A stretch of DNA of 64,000 bases from Sinorhizobium sp. BG8 (GCF_016864555.1 NZ_CP044011.1:3677501-3741500), one strand, 5' to 3'; positions 16,392 through 25,303 are shown, numbered from the stretch's first letter. The notes: generated by a model from the sequence alone, not told the origin. Program-made: numbers and translations.

Positions 16392-17213
16392 ATGAAAGTC
16401 GTACTGTTCGCCGGAGGCCTTGGCTCTCGTCTTGCCGAGGAAACCACCCGCATCCCGAAACCCATGGTCGAAGTCGGCGGCAAGCCTATCATCCTCCATG
16501 TGATGGACATCTACAGCCACTGGGGCTACCGCGACTTTGTCATCGCCGGCGGCTACAAGTGCATGGCGATCAAGAATTTCTTCCACAACTTCCACCTCTC
16601 CACCGCCGATTTCACCGTGGCCCTCGGAAACGGTTCCATGGTGCTTCATCCCAACCGGCCTCTCGACTGGAACGTGTCGGTCGTCGATACCGGTCTCTCC
16701 ACGATGACCGGCGGACGTCTCCTGCGGCTACGCGAGTGGCTCGACAATGAGACGTTTATGGTCACCTATTCCGATGGCGTCGGAAACATCGATCTTGAGG
16801 CGCTTCTTGCCTTCCACCGCTCCCATGGCCGCCTTGCGACGGTTACGGCGGTGCAGCCACCGGCACGTTTCGGCAATCTCGAGATCGAAGGAGACCAGGT
16901 CGTAGAGTTCACCGAGAAGGTGCAGAAAAAGGAAACCTGGATCAACGGCGGCTTCTTCGTGTTCGAACCGGGCGTCCTTGATTACATTCCCGGGCTGGCC
17001 GAGCCGCTCGAAATGTCGCCACTCACCAATCTCGCCCGCGACGGCGAACTCTTCGCCTACAAGCATTCGGGCTTCTGGCATCCCATGGATACCGTCCGCG
17101 ACCGCGACTACCTCAACGGCCTTGCCGAAAGTGACGATCCGCCGTGGCTCCAGTTCGAGCGGGAGCCTGTCTCCCCGCCAGCCGCTGCGATCCGTACCGA
17201 AGTGAGGATGTAG
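16392..17213 (+). CDS. rfbF: Glucose-1-phosphate cytidylyltransferase
   Basis: Makes CDP-glucose from CTP and glucose 1-phosphate, the entry step to CDP-linked deoxysugars. The 273-residue protein begins with the nucleotidyltransferase loop FAGGLGSRL (residues 6-14) and PKPMVEVGGKPI; YSDGVGNIDL, GFFVFEPGVLDYI and FWHPMDTVRDRDYLN are family features that separate it from UDP- and dTDP-glucose enzymes. It is slightly longer than the usual 257 residues because of a C-terminal tail. It starts the operon rfbF-rfbG-rfbH-SDR-GT2-GtrA, with the next start three bases after its stop. Confidence 0.94.
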   Translation: MKVVLFAGGLGSRLAEETTRIPKPMVEVGGKPIILHVMDIYSHWGYRDFVIAGGYKCMAIKNFFHNFHLSTADFTVALGNGSMVLHPNRPLDWNVSVVDTGLSTMTGGRLLRLREWLDNETFMVTYSDGVGNIDLEALLAFHRSHGRLATVTAVQPPARFGNLEIEGDQVVEFTEKVQKKETWINGGFFVFEPGVLDYIPGLAEPLEMSPLTNLARDGELFAYKHSGFWHPMDTVRDRDYLNGLAESDDPPWLQFEREPVSPPAAAIRTEVRM

Positions 17214-17215
17214 GC

Positions 17216-18316
17216 GTGACTGCAACCATGGACGAGTCCTATCTCTCCGAGGTGCTGCGCGGTCGCCGCGTGCTCGTGACCGGCCACACCGGTTTCAAGG
17301 GTGGCTGGCTCGCGCTCTGGCTGAGACGCCTGGGCGCGACCGTGGTCGGCGTGGCACTGCCGCCCACCACCCCGTCATTTTGCAGGGCCGTCGACCTCGA
17401 CGGCATCGTCGATGGACGTATCGGGGACATTCGCACGGAAACCGACTTTGGTCGGAGTATCGCGGGAGAGGATTTCGACCTCGTCATTCACATGGCCGCG
17501 CAGGCCGTGGTGCGGGCCTCGTTTGAAGCTCCAGTCGATACCTACCTCACAAACGTGGTGGGAACCGCCGTCGTCCTCGACGCTGCCCGCCGCATGCCGT
17601 CGTTGCGCGGCGTCATCGTGGTTACCAGCGATAAGTGCTACGAGAACCGCGAGTGGGTCTGGGGCTATCGGGAAAACGACCCGATGGGCGGCAAGGATCC
17701 GTACAGCTCCTCGAAGGGCTGCACCGAGCTTGTTGCCGCGGCCTATCGATCCTCCTTCTTCAGCGATCCCGACGGGCCGCAGCTTGCTTCCGTCAGGGCC
17801 GGCAACGTCATCGGCGGAGGCGATTGGGGGGCTGACAGGCTGGTGCCAGACCTGGTCCGCTCCACGGAGACGGGCCAGCCCGCCCGCATTCGCAATCCGC
17901 GCAACATCCGTCCCTGGCAGTATGTTCTCGAACCGGTTCGAGGCTACCTCATGCTCGCGGCACGCCTTCTCGACGTTGGCGCCCGCTACGCCGGCGGCTG
18001 GAATTTCGGACCGGAGAAGGACGCGACTGTCGACGTGGGCACGCTTGCCGACATGGTCGTCTCCAAGTGGAAAAGGCGCCCGCCGGAATATGTGGTCGAG
18101 CGCCGGGCCGACGAGCCCAAGGAGTCCATCGTCCTTCGCCTCGACAGCACCAAATCGCATGTCGAGCTCGGCTGGAAGCCACTGCTCGACCTGGACGAGA
18201 CGGTCGCCATGACCGTCGCCTGGTACGAGGAGTATCGGGAAAACACGGAAAGAATACGCCAGTTCTCGCTCGGCCAGCTGGAGCAGTACGCTGCAGCCTG
18301 GGGCCGCGGCGCGTGA
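17216..18316 (+). CDS. rfbG: CDP-glucose 4,6-dehydratase
   Basis: Extended SDR of 366 residues that converts CDP-glucose to CDP-4-keto-6-deoxyglucose using bound NAD. TGHTGFKGGWLALWL at residues 22-36 is the family's NAD-binding signature, and the catalytic Tyr-x3-Lys occurs in DPYSSSKGCTE. Later segments (NVIGGGDWGADRLVPD, RPWQYVLEP) are typical of RfbG. The GTG start at 17216 has a GAGG site overlapping the end of rfbF; an ATG at 17228 is possible but lacks one. Tight spacing with rfbF indicates co-translation. Confidence 0.94.
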   Translation: MTATMDESYLSEVLRGRRVLVTGHTGFKGGWLALWLRRLGATVVGVALPPTTPSFCRAVDLDGIVDGRIGDIRTETDFGRSIAGEDFDLVIHMAAQAVVRASFEAPVDTYLTNVVGTAVVLDAARRMPSLRGVIVVTSDKCYENREWVWGYRENDPMGGKDPYSSSKGCTELVAAAYRSSFFSDPDGPQLASVRAGNVIGGGDWGADRLVPDLVRSTETGQPARIRNPRNIRPWQYVLEPVRGYLMLAARLLDVGARYAGGWNFGPEKDATVDVGTLADMVVSKWKRRPPEYVVERRADEPKESIVLRLDSTKSHVELGWKPLLDLDETVAMTVAWYEEYRENTERIRQFSLGQLEQYAAAWGRGA

Positions 18317-18355
18317 AGCATCGACGTAACGAACCACCTATGGGGGATTTGTAAA

Positions 18356-19609
18356 ATGCGTGTGAACTACGGTCAGTCCGTTTACGGCGAAGAAGAGATC
18401 GCAGCGGTAGTCGACGTGATGCGTTCGTCCACCCAGATGGGTCGGTCGGTGCGCGCCTTCGAGCAGCGCGTCTCCGCACTTTTCGCCAAGCGGTATGGGA
18501 TCATGGTCAATTCCGGTTCCTCCGCAAACTATCTCGCGATCGAGGTCTTGAACCTCCCGCGCGGTTCGGAGGTAATCACCCCTGCCCTCACCTTTGCCAC
18601 GACCGTGGCGCCCATCGTGCGTGCGGGCCTCGTCCCAGCATTCGTCGATGTGACGGAAGGCACCTACAACATCGACGCGGACGCCATCGAGCGCATGATC
18701 ACGCCAAAGACTCGCGCAGTGATGATCCCCTCGCTCATCGGCAATCTCCCCGATTGGGACCGAATCCGTGCCATCGCTGACGCTCACGGCCTGTTCGTCA
18801 TAGAAGACAGCGCCGATACGCTCGGCGCCACGCTCAACGGAACGAGTACGGGCAAGCGCTCCGACATCAGCACAACCAGCTTCTACGGTTCGCATGTAAT
18901 CACCGCCGGCGGCAACGGCGGCATGATCTGCATCAACGACGACACGCTTGCGCGCCAGGCCACACTTCTTCGCTCCTGGGGGCGGACGTCCTCGCTGTTC
19001 GTGGACTCCGAGACCATCGAGAACCGCTTCAGCGTCGAACTGGATGGTTTCTCCTACGATGCGAAATTCCTGTTCGAGGTGCTGGGCTTCAATGTCGAAC
19101 CGTCCGAGATGGGTGCAGCATTCGGCCTGGTGCAGCTGGACAAGCTGGAACAGAACATTGCCGCCCGCGAAAGAAACTTCGCGGCCCAGTTCGCCTTCTT
19201 CAAGGAGTACGAGGACTGGTTCGTCATGCCGCGGCAGATGCCTGGCTCGCGCACAGGCTGGCTCGCCTTCCCGCTCACCGTCAGGGCGGATGCGCCCTTC
19301 ACCCGGCGCGAGATGCAGATCTTCCTGGAGAAGCAGGATATCCAGACACGGCCGGTCTTCACCGGAAACATCCTTCGCCAGCCCGCAATGAAGGGCGTCG
19401 AAAGCCGGACTGCGCCCGGCGGATATCCGATCGCCGACGACGTGATGCGTGGAGGAATCCTGCTTGCCTGCCACCATGGCCTCGTGGCCGAGCAGCTTGA
19501 TCACATTCACGCCTCGTTCCGCGAATTCGCAAAAGGGTTCTCGACGGCACGCGCATCCTCGAAACGTCCTGTTGAAACCACCATCGCGACCAAGGCCACG
19601 GGGACGTGA
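18356..19609 (+). CDS. rfbH: RfbH-like CDP-4-keto-6-deoxyglucose 3-dehydrase lacking Fe-S cysteines
   Basis: PLP/PMP fold type I enzyme of 417 residues, in place for C3 deoxygenation after RfbG. His180 in SFYGSHVITAGGNGG replaces the usual Schiff-base lysine, as in the E1 dehydrase (RfbH/AscC) and in ColD; Asp151 (VIEDSAD) is the cofactor aspartate. E1 binds a [2Fe-2S] cluster with four cysteines, one in the ED-x-CD segment and three after WGRD. Here the segments read EDSADTLG and WGRTSSLFVDSE, with no cysteine, and only two cysteines occur in the whole protein. It therefore looks mechanistically closer to cluster-free ColD. No E3-type reductase gene is nearby. Confidence 0.85.
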   Translation: MRVNYGQSVYGEEEIAAVVDVMRSSTQMGRSVRAFEQRVSALFAKRYGIMVNSGSSANYLAIEVLNLPRGSEVITPALTFATTVAPIVRAGLVPAFVDVTEGTYNIDADAIERMITPKTRAVMIPSLIGNLPDWDRIRAIADAHGLFVIEDSADTLGATLNGTSTGKRSDISTTSFYGSHVITAGGNGGMICINDDTLARQATLLRSWGRTSSLFVDSETIENRFSVELDGFSYDAKFLFEVLGFNVEPSEMGAAFGLVQLDKLEQNIAARERNFAAQFAFFKEYEDWFVMPRQMPGSRTGWLAFPLTVRADAPFTRREMQIFLEKQDIQTRPVFTGNILRQPAMKGVESRTAPGGYPIADDVMRGGILLACHHGLVAEQLDHIHASFREFAKGFSTARASSKRPVETTIATKATGT

Positions 19610-19783
19610 GAGCAGAACACGGGGCCCGACCGCCGTGTCATTGTCGATCCGGGCAGACCGAAACGGGGCACGGACACGGCCGGTGTCTGGTCGCATGAGG
19701 AGTTCGACGGACGAAGGTCCGCCGAACCGCCGCTGCCGGGAATGCCGTCGGACTGGAGCAATCGAGGAATTGGAAGCACGCGC

Positions 19784-20791
19784 ATGTCACGAGTCCTGAT
19801 TACCGGCGGCGCTGGGTTCATCGGTTCGCATCTGGTCGGCGCCTGCCTTGCGGCCGGCGACGAAGTGCACGTCATCGCACGGAAGGAAACGGGCGGGGAA
19901 CGTCTGCGCCAGTATGGTGATGCCTTCGTTCTCCACTCCTTCGATCTCGTGTCGGAACTCGACCTCAAGCGTTGCATCGCCGAAGTAGAACCTGAGCGGA
20001 TTTTCCATCTCGCCGCTCGCCCCCGCCGCAAGCCGGATGCCGACCTTGGCGACGTCAAGGACGGCTTTCGCGAGCAGTTCCAGGCGCTCTTGGGGCTTCT
20101 CGCCGCCGCGGCCCAGGCCCGCCGTCCACCGCGGATAGTCATCCGCACCGGATCGCTGGCCGAGTACGGCGTTGCGCCCGCCCCCTATCTGGAGGACGGC
20201 AGGGAGCAGCCGGTGAACGCCTACGGCGCGGAATTGACGGCGGCCGCCCATCTCGTCGCCGGTCTCCAGTCCCGGATGCCCTTTCCCGTCGTGACAGCCA
20301 GGCTTGCACTCGTCTATGGCGCCTGGCAGTCGACCGAATACTTCCTGCCCTGGCTGATCCGACAGTGCCTGGCAGGCAAGCCCTCGCTCGTGCGCCATCC
20401 CGAAGACCGCCGTGACCTTCTCTACGTCGACGACGTTGTCGAGGGTCTCGTCCGGCTGAGCATGGCGCCGTTCCCGGTTCCCCCATTGATCAACATCGCC
20501 ACCGGCATCGCACCGCCGATGCGCGACCTGGCGCGGCTCGTCCTCAAGCTGACTGGCGCCGATCCCAGGCTGATTACCTACGACGAGAGCGGCCAGTCGT
20601 CCGGAATTCCTGATTTCCGCGCCTCGCCCGAACTGGCGCGTAAGACCTTGAACTGGGTTGCGTCGACGCCGTTCGAAGAGGGACTGGTCGGAACGGTCGA
20701 TTGGTACCGCGCACGCGCGCGTTCGGAAGAAACAGGCGAGCCGGCCGCAAGCCCCACCTCGGCAAAGAGGGAAACAACGGAGGTCCGATGA
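19784..20791 (+). CDS. NAD-dependent sugar epimerase/reductase family protein
   Basis: Extended SDR of 335 residues with GGAGFIG at 8-14 and a Ser124 in RTGSLAEYG. The expected Tyr-x3-Lys reads Tyr147-G-A-E-Leu151, so the catalytic lysine is missing or relocated. Position after rfbH suggests the 4-keto reductase or epimerase that finishes a CDP-3,6-dideoxyhexose, as RfbJ, RfbS or AscF do elsewhere, but sequence alone does not say which stereoisomer. The ATG at 19784 is where the Rossmann fold begins. A 174-base gap precedes it. Its end overlaps the GT2 start by four bases. Confidence 0.83.
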   Translation: MSRVLITGGAGFIGSHLVGACLAAGDEVHVIARKETGGERLRQYGDAFVLHSFDLVSELDLKRCIAEVEPERIFHLAARPRRKPDADLGDVKDGFREQFQALLGLLAAAAQARRPPRIVIRTGSLAEYGVAPAPYLEDGREQPVNAYGAELTAAAHLVAGLQSRMPFPVVTARLALVYGAWQSTEYFLPWLIRQCLAGKPSLVRHPEDRRDLLYVDDVVEGLVRLSMAPFPVPPLINIATGIAPPMRDLARLVLKLTGADPRLITYDESGQSSGIPDFRASPELARKTLNWVASTPFEEGLVGTVDWYRARARSEETGEPAASPTSAKRETTEVR

Positions 20792-21780
20792 TGGGCGACA
20801 GAAAGTCGTTAATTTCTGTGCTGGTGCCCGCCTTCAACGAGGAGGACAACGTACGCCAGGTCTACGCGGCGGTGCTGGATGTATTCCGCGACCTGCCCGG
20901 ATACGACTACGAGATAATCTTCACCGACAACCACTCCACCGACCGGACGTTCGAACTTCTCCGGGAGATTGCCCGCGACGATCACCGCGTCCGGGTCATA
21001 CGGTTCAGCCGCAATGTCGGCTATCAGCGCTCGCTGCTGGTGGCCTACAAGGCGGCAAGCGGAGATTGCTCAGTTCAGATCGATTGCGACCTCCAGGACC
21101 CTCCCCACCTCATTCCGGGGATGCTCGATCTCTGGCGCCAGGGAAATCAGGTCGTCTACGGTATTCGCCGCACGCTCAAGGACGATTGGCTGACAACCCG
21201 GCTGAGGCGCGGCTTCTACTGGTGCATCAATGCACTGAGCGAAGACGAACTGCCGCTGAATGCCGGTGAGTTCCGGCTGGTGGACCGCCGGATCCTGGAC
21301 GAGTTGCGCCAGGTCGACGACACCTCGCCCTATATCAGGGGTCTCATCAGCGCCATGGGCTTCTCCCAGGTCGGGTTCGAATACGACAGGCAGGCGCGCG
21401 TTGCAGGTGAAAGCAAGTTTCCGCTGCGCGCGATGCTGTCGCTCGCCGTTGACGGGATACTGAACCATTCGCTGACGCCGCTGAGGCTCGCCTCCATGGC
21501 AAGCCTTCTCATGGGAACCGCCACCTTCTTGCTGCTGATGGGCTACATCATCGGCAAGCTGCTCTTCGGTCAGGACTGGCCGGCAGGTTTCGCAACCACG
21601 ACCATTCTCATCCTCCTGTCGATTACGCTGAACGCGATCTTCCTCGGTATCGTCGGCGAGTATGTCGGCCGGATCTTCATGCAGTCCAAGCGCCGGCCGA
21701 CGCCAATCATAGAGGCGTCGCTCAACGGTGAGCCCCGGCTCGTGCATGACCGGACGCGACCGGAGGTACGGACGCGATGA
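20788..21780 (+). CDS. Family 2 polyprenyl-phosphate glycosyltransferase (GtrB/ArnC-like)
   Basis: GT-A, family 2 transferase of 330 residues with the N-terminal SVLVPAFNEEDNV, the donor-binding QIDCDLQDPP (DxD plus DLQDP) near residue 92-101, and two C-terminal transmembrane helices around 235-300. This layout belongs to GtrB/ArnC/DPM1-like enzymes that load a sugar onto undecaprenyl phosphate at the cytoplasmic face. Being the fifth gene of a CDP-deoxysugar operon, it may use a CDP-3,6-dideoxyhexose as donor (inference). The ATG at 20788 has an ACGGAGG site and overlaps the preceding stop. Confidence 0.88.
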   Translation: MMGDRKSLISVLVPAFNEEDNVRQVYAAVLDVFRDLPGYDYEIIFTDNHSTDRTFELLREIARDDHRVRVIRFSRNVGYQRSLLVAYKAASGDCSVQIDCDLQDPPHLIPGMLDLWRQGNQVVYGIRRTLKDDWLTTRLRRGFYWCINALSEDELPLNAGEFRLVDRRILDELRQVDDTSPYIRGLISAMGFSQVGFEYDRQARVAGESKFPLRAMLSLAVDGILNHSLTPLRLASMASLLMGTATFLLLMGYIIGKLLFGQDWPAGFATTTILILLSITLNAIFLGIVGEYVGRIFMQSKRRPTPIIEASLNGEPRLVHDRTRPEVRTR

Positions 21781-22175
21781 AGCGCCTGATCGGCGGTGGC
21801 GCGGGTACGGGCGGCGGAAGCGACACGCTGATGCGCTTTGCCGTCGTCGGCGCGATCACCACCACGCTGGACTTCGTGCTTTTCAACGCACTCGTTCTTG
21901 TCGGTGCGATCCCCGCACTCGCCAATATCTTCTCCTACTCCTGCGGGATCGCCGTCAGCTATGCTCTTAACCGCGCGTGGACCTTCCGCGCCCGGCGGAG
22001 CAACGTTCAGGCCCTCAAGTTCGTCCTCTCCACGCTGACCGGCCTGCTCATTTCGACTTGCCTGGTGGCAACCCTCGTCATCGTGATGCCTCCGCCCATC
22101 GCAAAAATCCTGAGCGTCCCCGTGGTCTTCGCCTGGAACTATCTCTCGGCCCGACTATGGGTCTTCCGGACATGA
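21777..22175 (+). CDS. GtrA family membrane protein, probable lipid-linked sugar flippase
   Basis: GtrA-family protein of 132 residues with four hydrophobic helices, LMRFAVVGAITTTLDFVLF in helix 1, the ALNRAWTFR loop and a final NYLSARLWVFRT, all typical of the family. GtrA proteins are proposed to flip undecaprenyl-phosphate sugars made by GtrB partners. It overlaps the GtrB-like gene by four bases (ATGA), confirming the pair, and closes the CDP-sugar operon. Confidence 0.92.
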   Translation: MKRLIGGGAGTGGGSDTLMRFAVVGAITTTLDFVLFNALVLVGAIPALANIFSYSCGIAVSYALNRAWTFRARRSNVQALKFVLSTLTGLLISTCLVATLVIVMPPPIAKILSVPVVFAWNYLSARLWVFRT

Positions 22176-22274
22176 GGGCTTGATCGCCGTCTTAGACGCA
22201 ACGCACCTCATCCGGTTTCCGACGATCGAGCTTGGAACCTCAGGCGCCGGCTCTCGCGCCCTGTCCCGCAGCCG

Positions 22275-22970
22275 TCAGCCAGCCACTCTCGGCCGGGCGA
22301 CGTCGTTTACGCCTTCGGCATCAGGCGCGTAGCCGTAGCTCATCTTGCGCATCTGCTCGATGACCCGCTCCATCTCGTCGTCGGGCAGCACCGGCGGCTC
22401 CCCGAGCGTGAGCGCCTGCACGTACATGCGCGAAAGCGTCTCGATCTCGATGCCCAGCCATAGCGCGGATTCCAGCGTCTTGCCGAGCGAGATCTGGCCA
22501 TGCTGCCCGAGCAGGCAGGCGAGACGGTCCTTCAGCGCCACCAGCGCATTGTCCGACAGCGCCTGCGTCCCGAAGGTTGCGTATTCGGCGCAGCGTATCG
22601 TCGTGCCGCCGGCAATACCCGTCATGTAGTGGAAGCTCGGAATTGTCTTGTGGTGGCAGGCAAGCGTGGTGGCATAGATCGAATGGCAATGCAGGACCAC
22701 GTTGATGTCGGTTCTAGCCTTCAGGATATCCCGGTGAAAGCGCCATTCGGACGAGGGGCGATGTCCGGAATAGGTGCCGTCGAAATCCATCTCGACCAGA
22801 TCGTCCGGCGTCATCGCCTCGTAGGGCATGGAAGAAGGTGTGATGAGGAACCCGTCGGCCGTGCGCACGGAGAGGTTACCTGCCGTACCCTGATTGATGC
22901 CGCTGGAATTCATCCGCCGGCAGATGTCGACCATTTCGCGCCGTAGTGCAGTCTTCTCGTTTTCAGCCAT
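22275..22970 (-). CDS. Class II aldolase (L-fuculose-phosphate aldolase family)
   Basis: Zinc-dependent class II aldolase/adducin family protein of 231 residues. Glu75, His94, His96 and His157 match the spacing of the catalytic Glu73 and zinc ligands His92, His94 and His155 of E. coli FucA, offset by two. GNLSVR at 31-36 and SSMPYE at 46-51 bind the substrate phosphate. It would split a ketose 1-phosphate into dihydroxyacetone phosphate and an aldehyde. The ATG at 22970 has an AAGGAG site, and the gene overlaps the upstream kinase by eight bases. It is the last gene of the ketose operon. Confidence 0.9.
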   Translation of the reverse strand: MAENEKTALRREMVDICRRMNSSGINQGTAGNLSVRTADGFLITPSSMPYEAMTPDDLVEMDFDGTYSGHRPSSEWRFHRDILKARTDINVVLHCHSIYATTLACHHKTIPSFHYMTGIAGGTTIRCAEYATFGTQALSDNALVALKDRLACLLGQHGQISLGKTLESALWLGIEIETLSRMYVQALTLGEPPVLPDDEMERVIEQMRKMSYGYAPDAEGVNDVARPRVAG

Positions 22971-24426
22971 GGGAGGCTCCTTTCGTTTCCGTGGTTGTGG
23001 GAGGCGCCACCGCCGCGCGGGCAAGCGTGCGCCATCGAATGGCATATTCGGCAAGCATCGGGGCCATACCGCCGAGGCGTCTCGCCTCGCTGAGGGCGAC
23101 CGGCGCTGGCCCGCTCCTGGTTTCATGGCCAGCAAGCAAGGCCGCGCCGGAGGCGACGCCGTAGGCATCAAGGCTGAAGAGCACCTTGCGATGGGAGGAA
23201 AATGCGGCCACGAGGGACGCGTAGGCAGGATCGCGCAGGAAGCTCCCGTCGAGGACGACGGATTCCGCTTCGCCGAGGGCATCGAGGCATTCCGTGGTCA
23301 GAAGGGCGCAGTAAATGAGGGCCAGCGCCTTTCGTTCCTCCGGCGTCTCCGGCATCTCACCCACGATGCGGCCACGGCCGGCACTACCGGGGAACAATCC
23401 GGCATCGTCCCCGAAAGACGGCAGCGCCATGGTCCCGCGGGCGGCAAGCCTCTCTATTGTGCCGAGACCGACATCGGCTTCCGGCGGCTCGGGACCGGCG
23501 ATCGCCGTGAACTCGCGCCCGCCCATGGTCAGGACTCCACCAAGCGCCTTGCCGAAGACATCGCTGTTGCAGGTCATCCCGCGGTGCTCATCGAGCCGCT
23601 CGACCGGGGTTCGATCCGAGAAGCCGACGATCCATGTTCCCGTGGACACCACCGCCAGATCCGCAAGACCCGCCGCCTGATAACGATAGTAGTTGAGGCT
23701 GCTGTCATGTCCGCCGGCAAGAACACGCAGGCCGGCCGGCAGACCATGTCTATGGGCAATCGAGGATCTTACCCTGCCAATCGTCTGCCAGGCGCTGGCG
23801 AAGGGCGGCATCAGCCGCGTCCACCCTTGCTGCCTGACGATCGATGTCCACTGCTGCGCCGCGACGTTCCACAGATGCGATTGCGCTCCAAGCAGGGTCG
23901 CCTCCGACACGGCAACACCACTGAGAACCCAGGCCCAGAATTGCGGCACTCCGAGGAACCATCGCGCACGCGCGACGGCTTCCGGTTCGGCCATCTCCAT
24001 CCAATAGAGCTGCCTGGCTTGATGGGTCGCGCCGTGCATGACCGCACTCCCGCGGTCGAGAAAGCTTCCGCTCAGCGGCGCATAGCCCGCGCGGATCGCT
24101 TCCGGCAGCGGCTGTTCGTAGTCGATCATCGGCAGGGCGGTGCCGTCGCCATCCTGCGGATCGGCTCCGACCAGCACCCCACCGGAGCCGTGGCCGGACG
24201 TGACGAATGCTTCGAGGGGATGGCGGCGGGAGAGAGCCGCCAGCCCTTCGAGCACCCAGCCGCGCAGCGCGGCAAGATCATGATGGCGCCAGGGTGGCCC
24301 CTCCCGCACGGGATTGCGTATGCTCAGCGTTTCAAGAAGGGCGCCGTGCGCCGTCGCAACATTCAGTTTGACGTTGGTCTTGCCAATGTCGAGCACCGCA
24401 ACAGTGCCGCTCTCCCCGTCGTGCAT
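22963..24426 (-). CDS. FGGY family carbohydrate kinase
   Basis: Sugar kinase of 487 residues. The N-terminal phosphate-binding VAVLDIGKTNVKL (about residues 9-21), the GHGSGG segment, the adenosine-side GGHDSSLNY and VVSTGTWIVGF, and a C-terminal VVLDGSFLRDP place it in the FGGY family near L-fuculo- and rhamnulokinases. It would phosphorylate a ketose, the step between the 3-epimerase and the aldolase encoded on either side. The start follows a GAGGAAGGG site. Substrate identity is not determined by sequence. Confidence 0.9.
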   Translation of the reverse strand: MHDGESGTVAVLDIGKTNVKLNVATAHGALLETLSIRNPVREGPPWRHHDLAALRGWVLEGLAALSRRHPLEAFVTSGHGSGGVLVGADPQDGDGTALPMIDYEQPLPEAIRAGYAPLSGSFLDRGSAVMHGATHQARQLYWMEMAEPEAVARARWFLGVPQFWAWVLSGVAVSEATLLGAQSHLWNVAAQQWTSIVRQQGWTRLMPPFASAWQTIGRVRSSIAHRHGLPAGLRVLAGGHDSSLNYYRYQAAGLADLAVVSTGTWIVGFSDRTPVERLDEHRGMTCNSDVFGKALGGVLTMGGREFTAIAGPEPPEADVGLGTIERLAARGTMALPSFGDDAGLFPGSAGRGRIVGEMPETPEERKALALIYCALLTTECLDALGEAESVVLDGSFLRDPAYASLVAAFSSHRKVLFSLDAYGVASGAALLAGHETRSGPAPVALSEARRLGGMAPMLAEYAIRWRTLARAAVAPPTTTETKGASHG

Positions 24427-24451
24427 GTCGCCCTTCCTCACCGCCGCGGCG

Positions 24452-25300
24452 TCAGATAAGCCCGTACTGCCTTGCCTTGTTGCGCAGGAATGGCAGGCCG
24501 TTGCCCATAACCTCGGCCTCGTCCTTGGCGACCGGACGCCAGACGGCGAGCCCGTAGGCCACCTGCGGCGGCATGTTGATGAAGCTCTCCATGGCGAGCC
24601 CGCCCTTGAAGCCGATTGCCGCAAGCGCCCCGTAGATCGCGTCCCACGGGCAGTTGCCGTAGCCCGGCGTGCCGCGATCGCTTTCGGAAAGATGGATGTA
24701 TTTCAGGTGGTCGCGCGCATCGAGAATGCCGTTTACGGCGCCCTTCTCCTCGATGTTCATGTGATAGGTGTCGAGGTGGACGAACATGTTGTCGGCACCG
24801 ACCCGCTCGATCATCTCGACGGCCTGCTTGCCGGTGTTGATGAGATGGTTCTCGTAGCGGTTGACGGCCTCGACCCCGAGCTCGATGCCCCGCGTCTTGG
24901 CATGTTTTGCGGCAACCGTGAGAGCCTTGGCAATGTTGTCGTATTCCTTCTCGGTCGGCGGCACGCCTGTGCGTTCACCGATACCGCCGAAGATGACGCC
25001 CGAGAGCGCCGTCGCCCCCATATCCGCGGTCTTGTCGATGGCAACCTTCAGGTGCTCGATCGCCGCCTCGGGCCGGACCGACGCCCAGGCGCTTTCCGGC
25101 AGGCCGAGCGAGCAGACGGCAGGCAGGTTGTGCTTCTCGAGCAGGGCGCGCGTATGGGCGGCATCCACCGCAGGCGCATCCAGAAGAGCGATTTCGATGA
25201 AGTCCATCTTGTAGCCGACGGCCGCGGCAACTGCCTTTTCCGCCCCGGCGCGATCCCAGTTCATGGTCCACATGCTGGTATGAACACCAAATCCGTGCAT
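24452..25300 (-). CDS. Ketose 3-epimerase (D-tagatose 3-epimerase family)
   Basis: TIM-barrel sugar isomerase/epimerase of 282 residues. Glu144, Asp177, His203 and Glu238 show exactly the spacing of the metal-binding residues Glu152, Asp185, His211 and Glu246 of Pseudomonas cichorii D-tagatose 3-epimerase, offset by eight. This supports C3 epimerisation of a free ketose with a divalent metal. It lies 25 bases upstream of the FGGY kinase and four bases after the permease gene, so import, epimerisation, phosphorylation and cleavage are encoded in order. Confidence 0.88.
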   Translation of the reverse strand: MHGFGVHTSMWTMNWDRAGAEKAVAAAVGYKMDFIEIALLDAPAVDAAHTRALLEKHNLPAVCSLGLPESAWASVRPEAAIEHLKVAIDKTADMGATALSGVIFGGIGERTGVPPTEKEYDNIAKALTVAAKHAKTRGIELGVEAVNRYENHLINTGKQAVEMIERVGADNMFVHLDTYHMNIEEKGAVNGILDARDHLKYIHLSESDRGTPGYGNCPWDAIYGALAAIGFKGGLAMESFINMPPQVAYGLAVWRPVAKDEAEVMGNGLPFLRNKARQYGLI

Positions 25301-25303
25301 GGT

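Noticed and set aside
19640-19695. Short GC inverted repeats between rfbH and the SDR gene
   Set aside because: Five-base arms are expected by chance in this GC-rich gap.
22894-24459. Plus-strand open frame of about 521 codons opposite the FGGY kinase gene
   Set aside because: The kinase on the minus strand is complete with all motifs; this frame has none.
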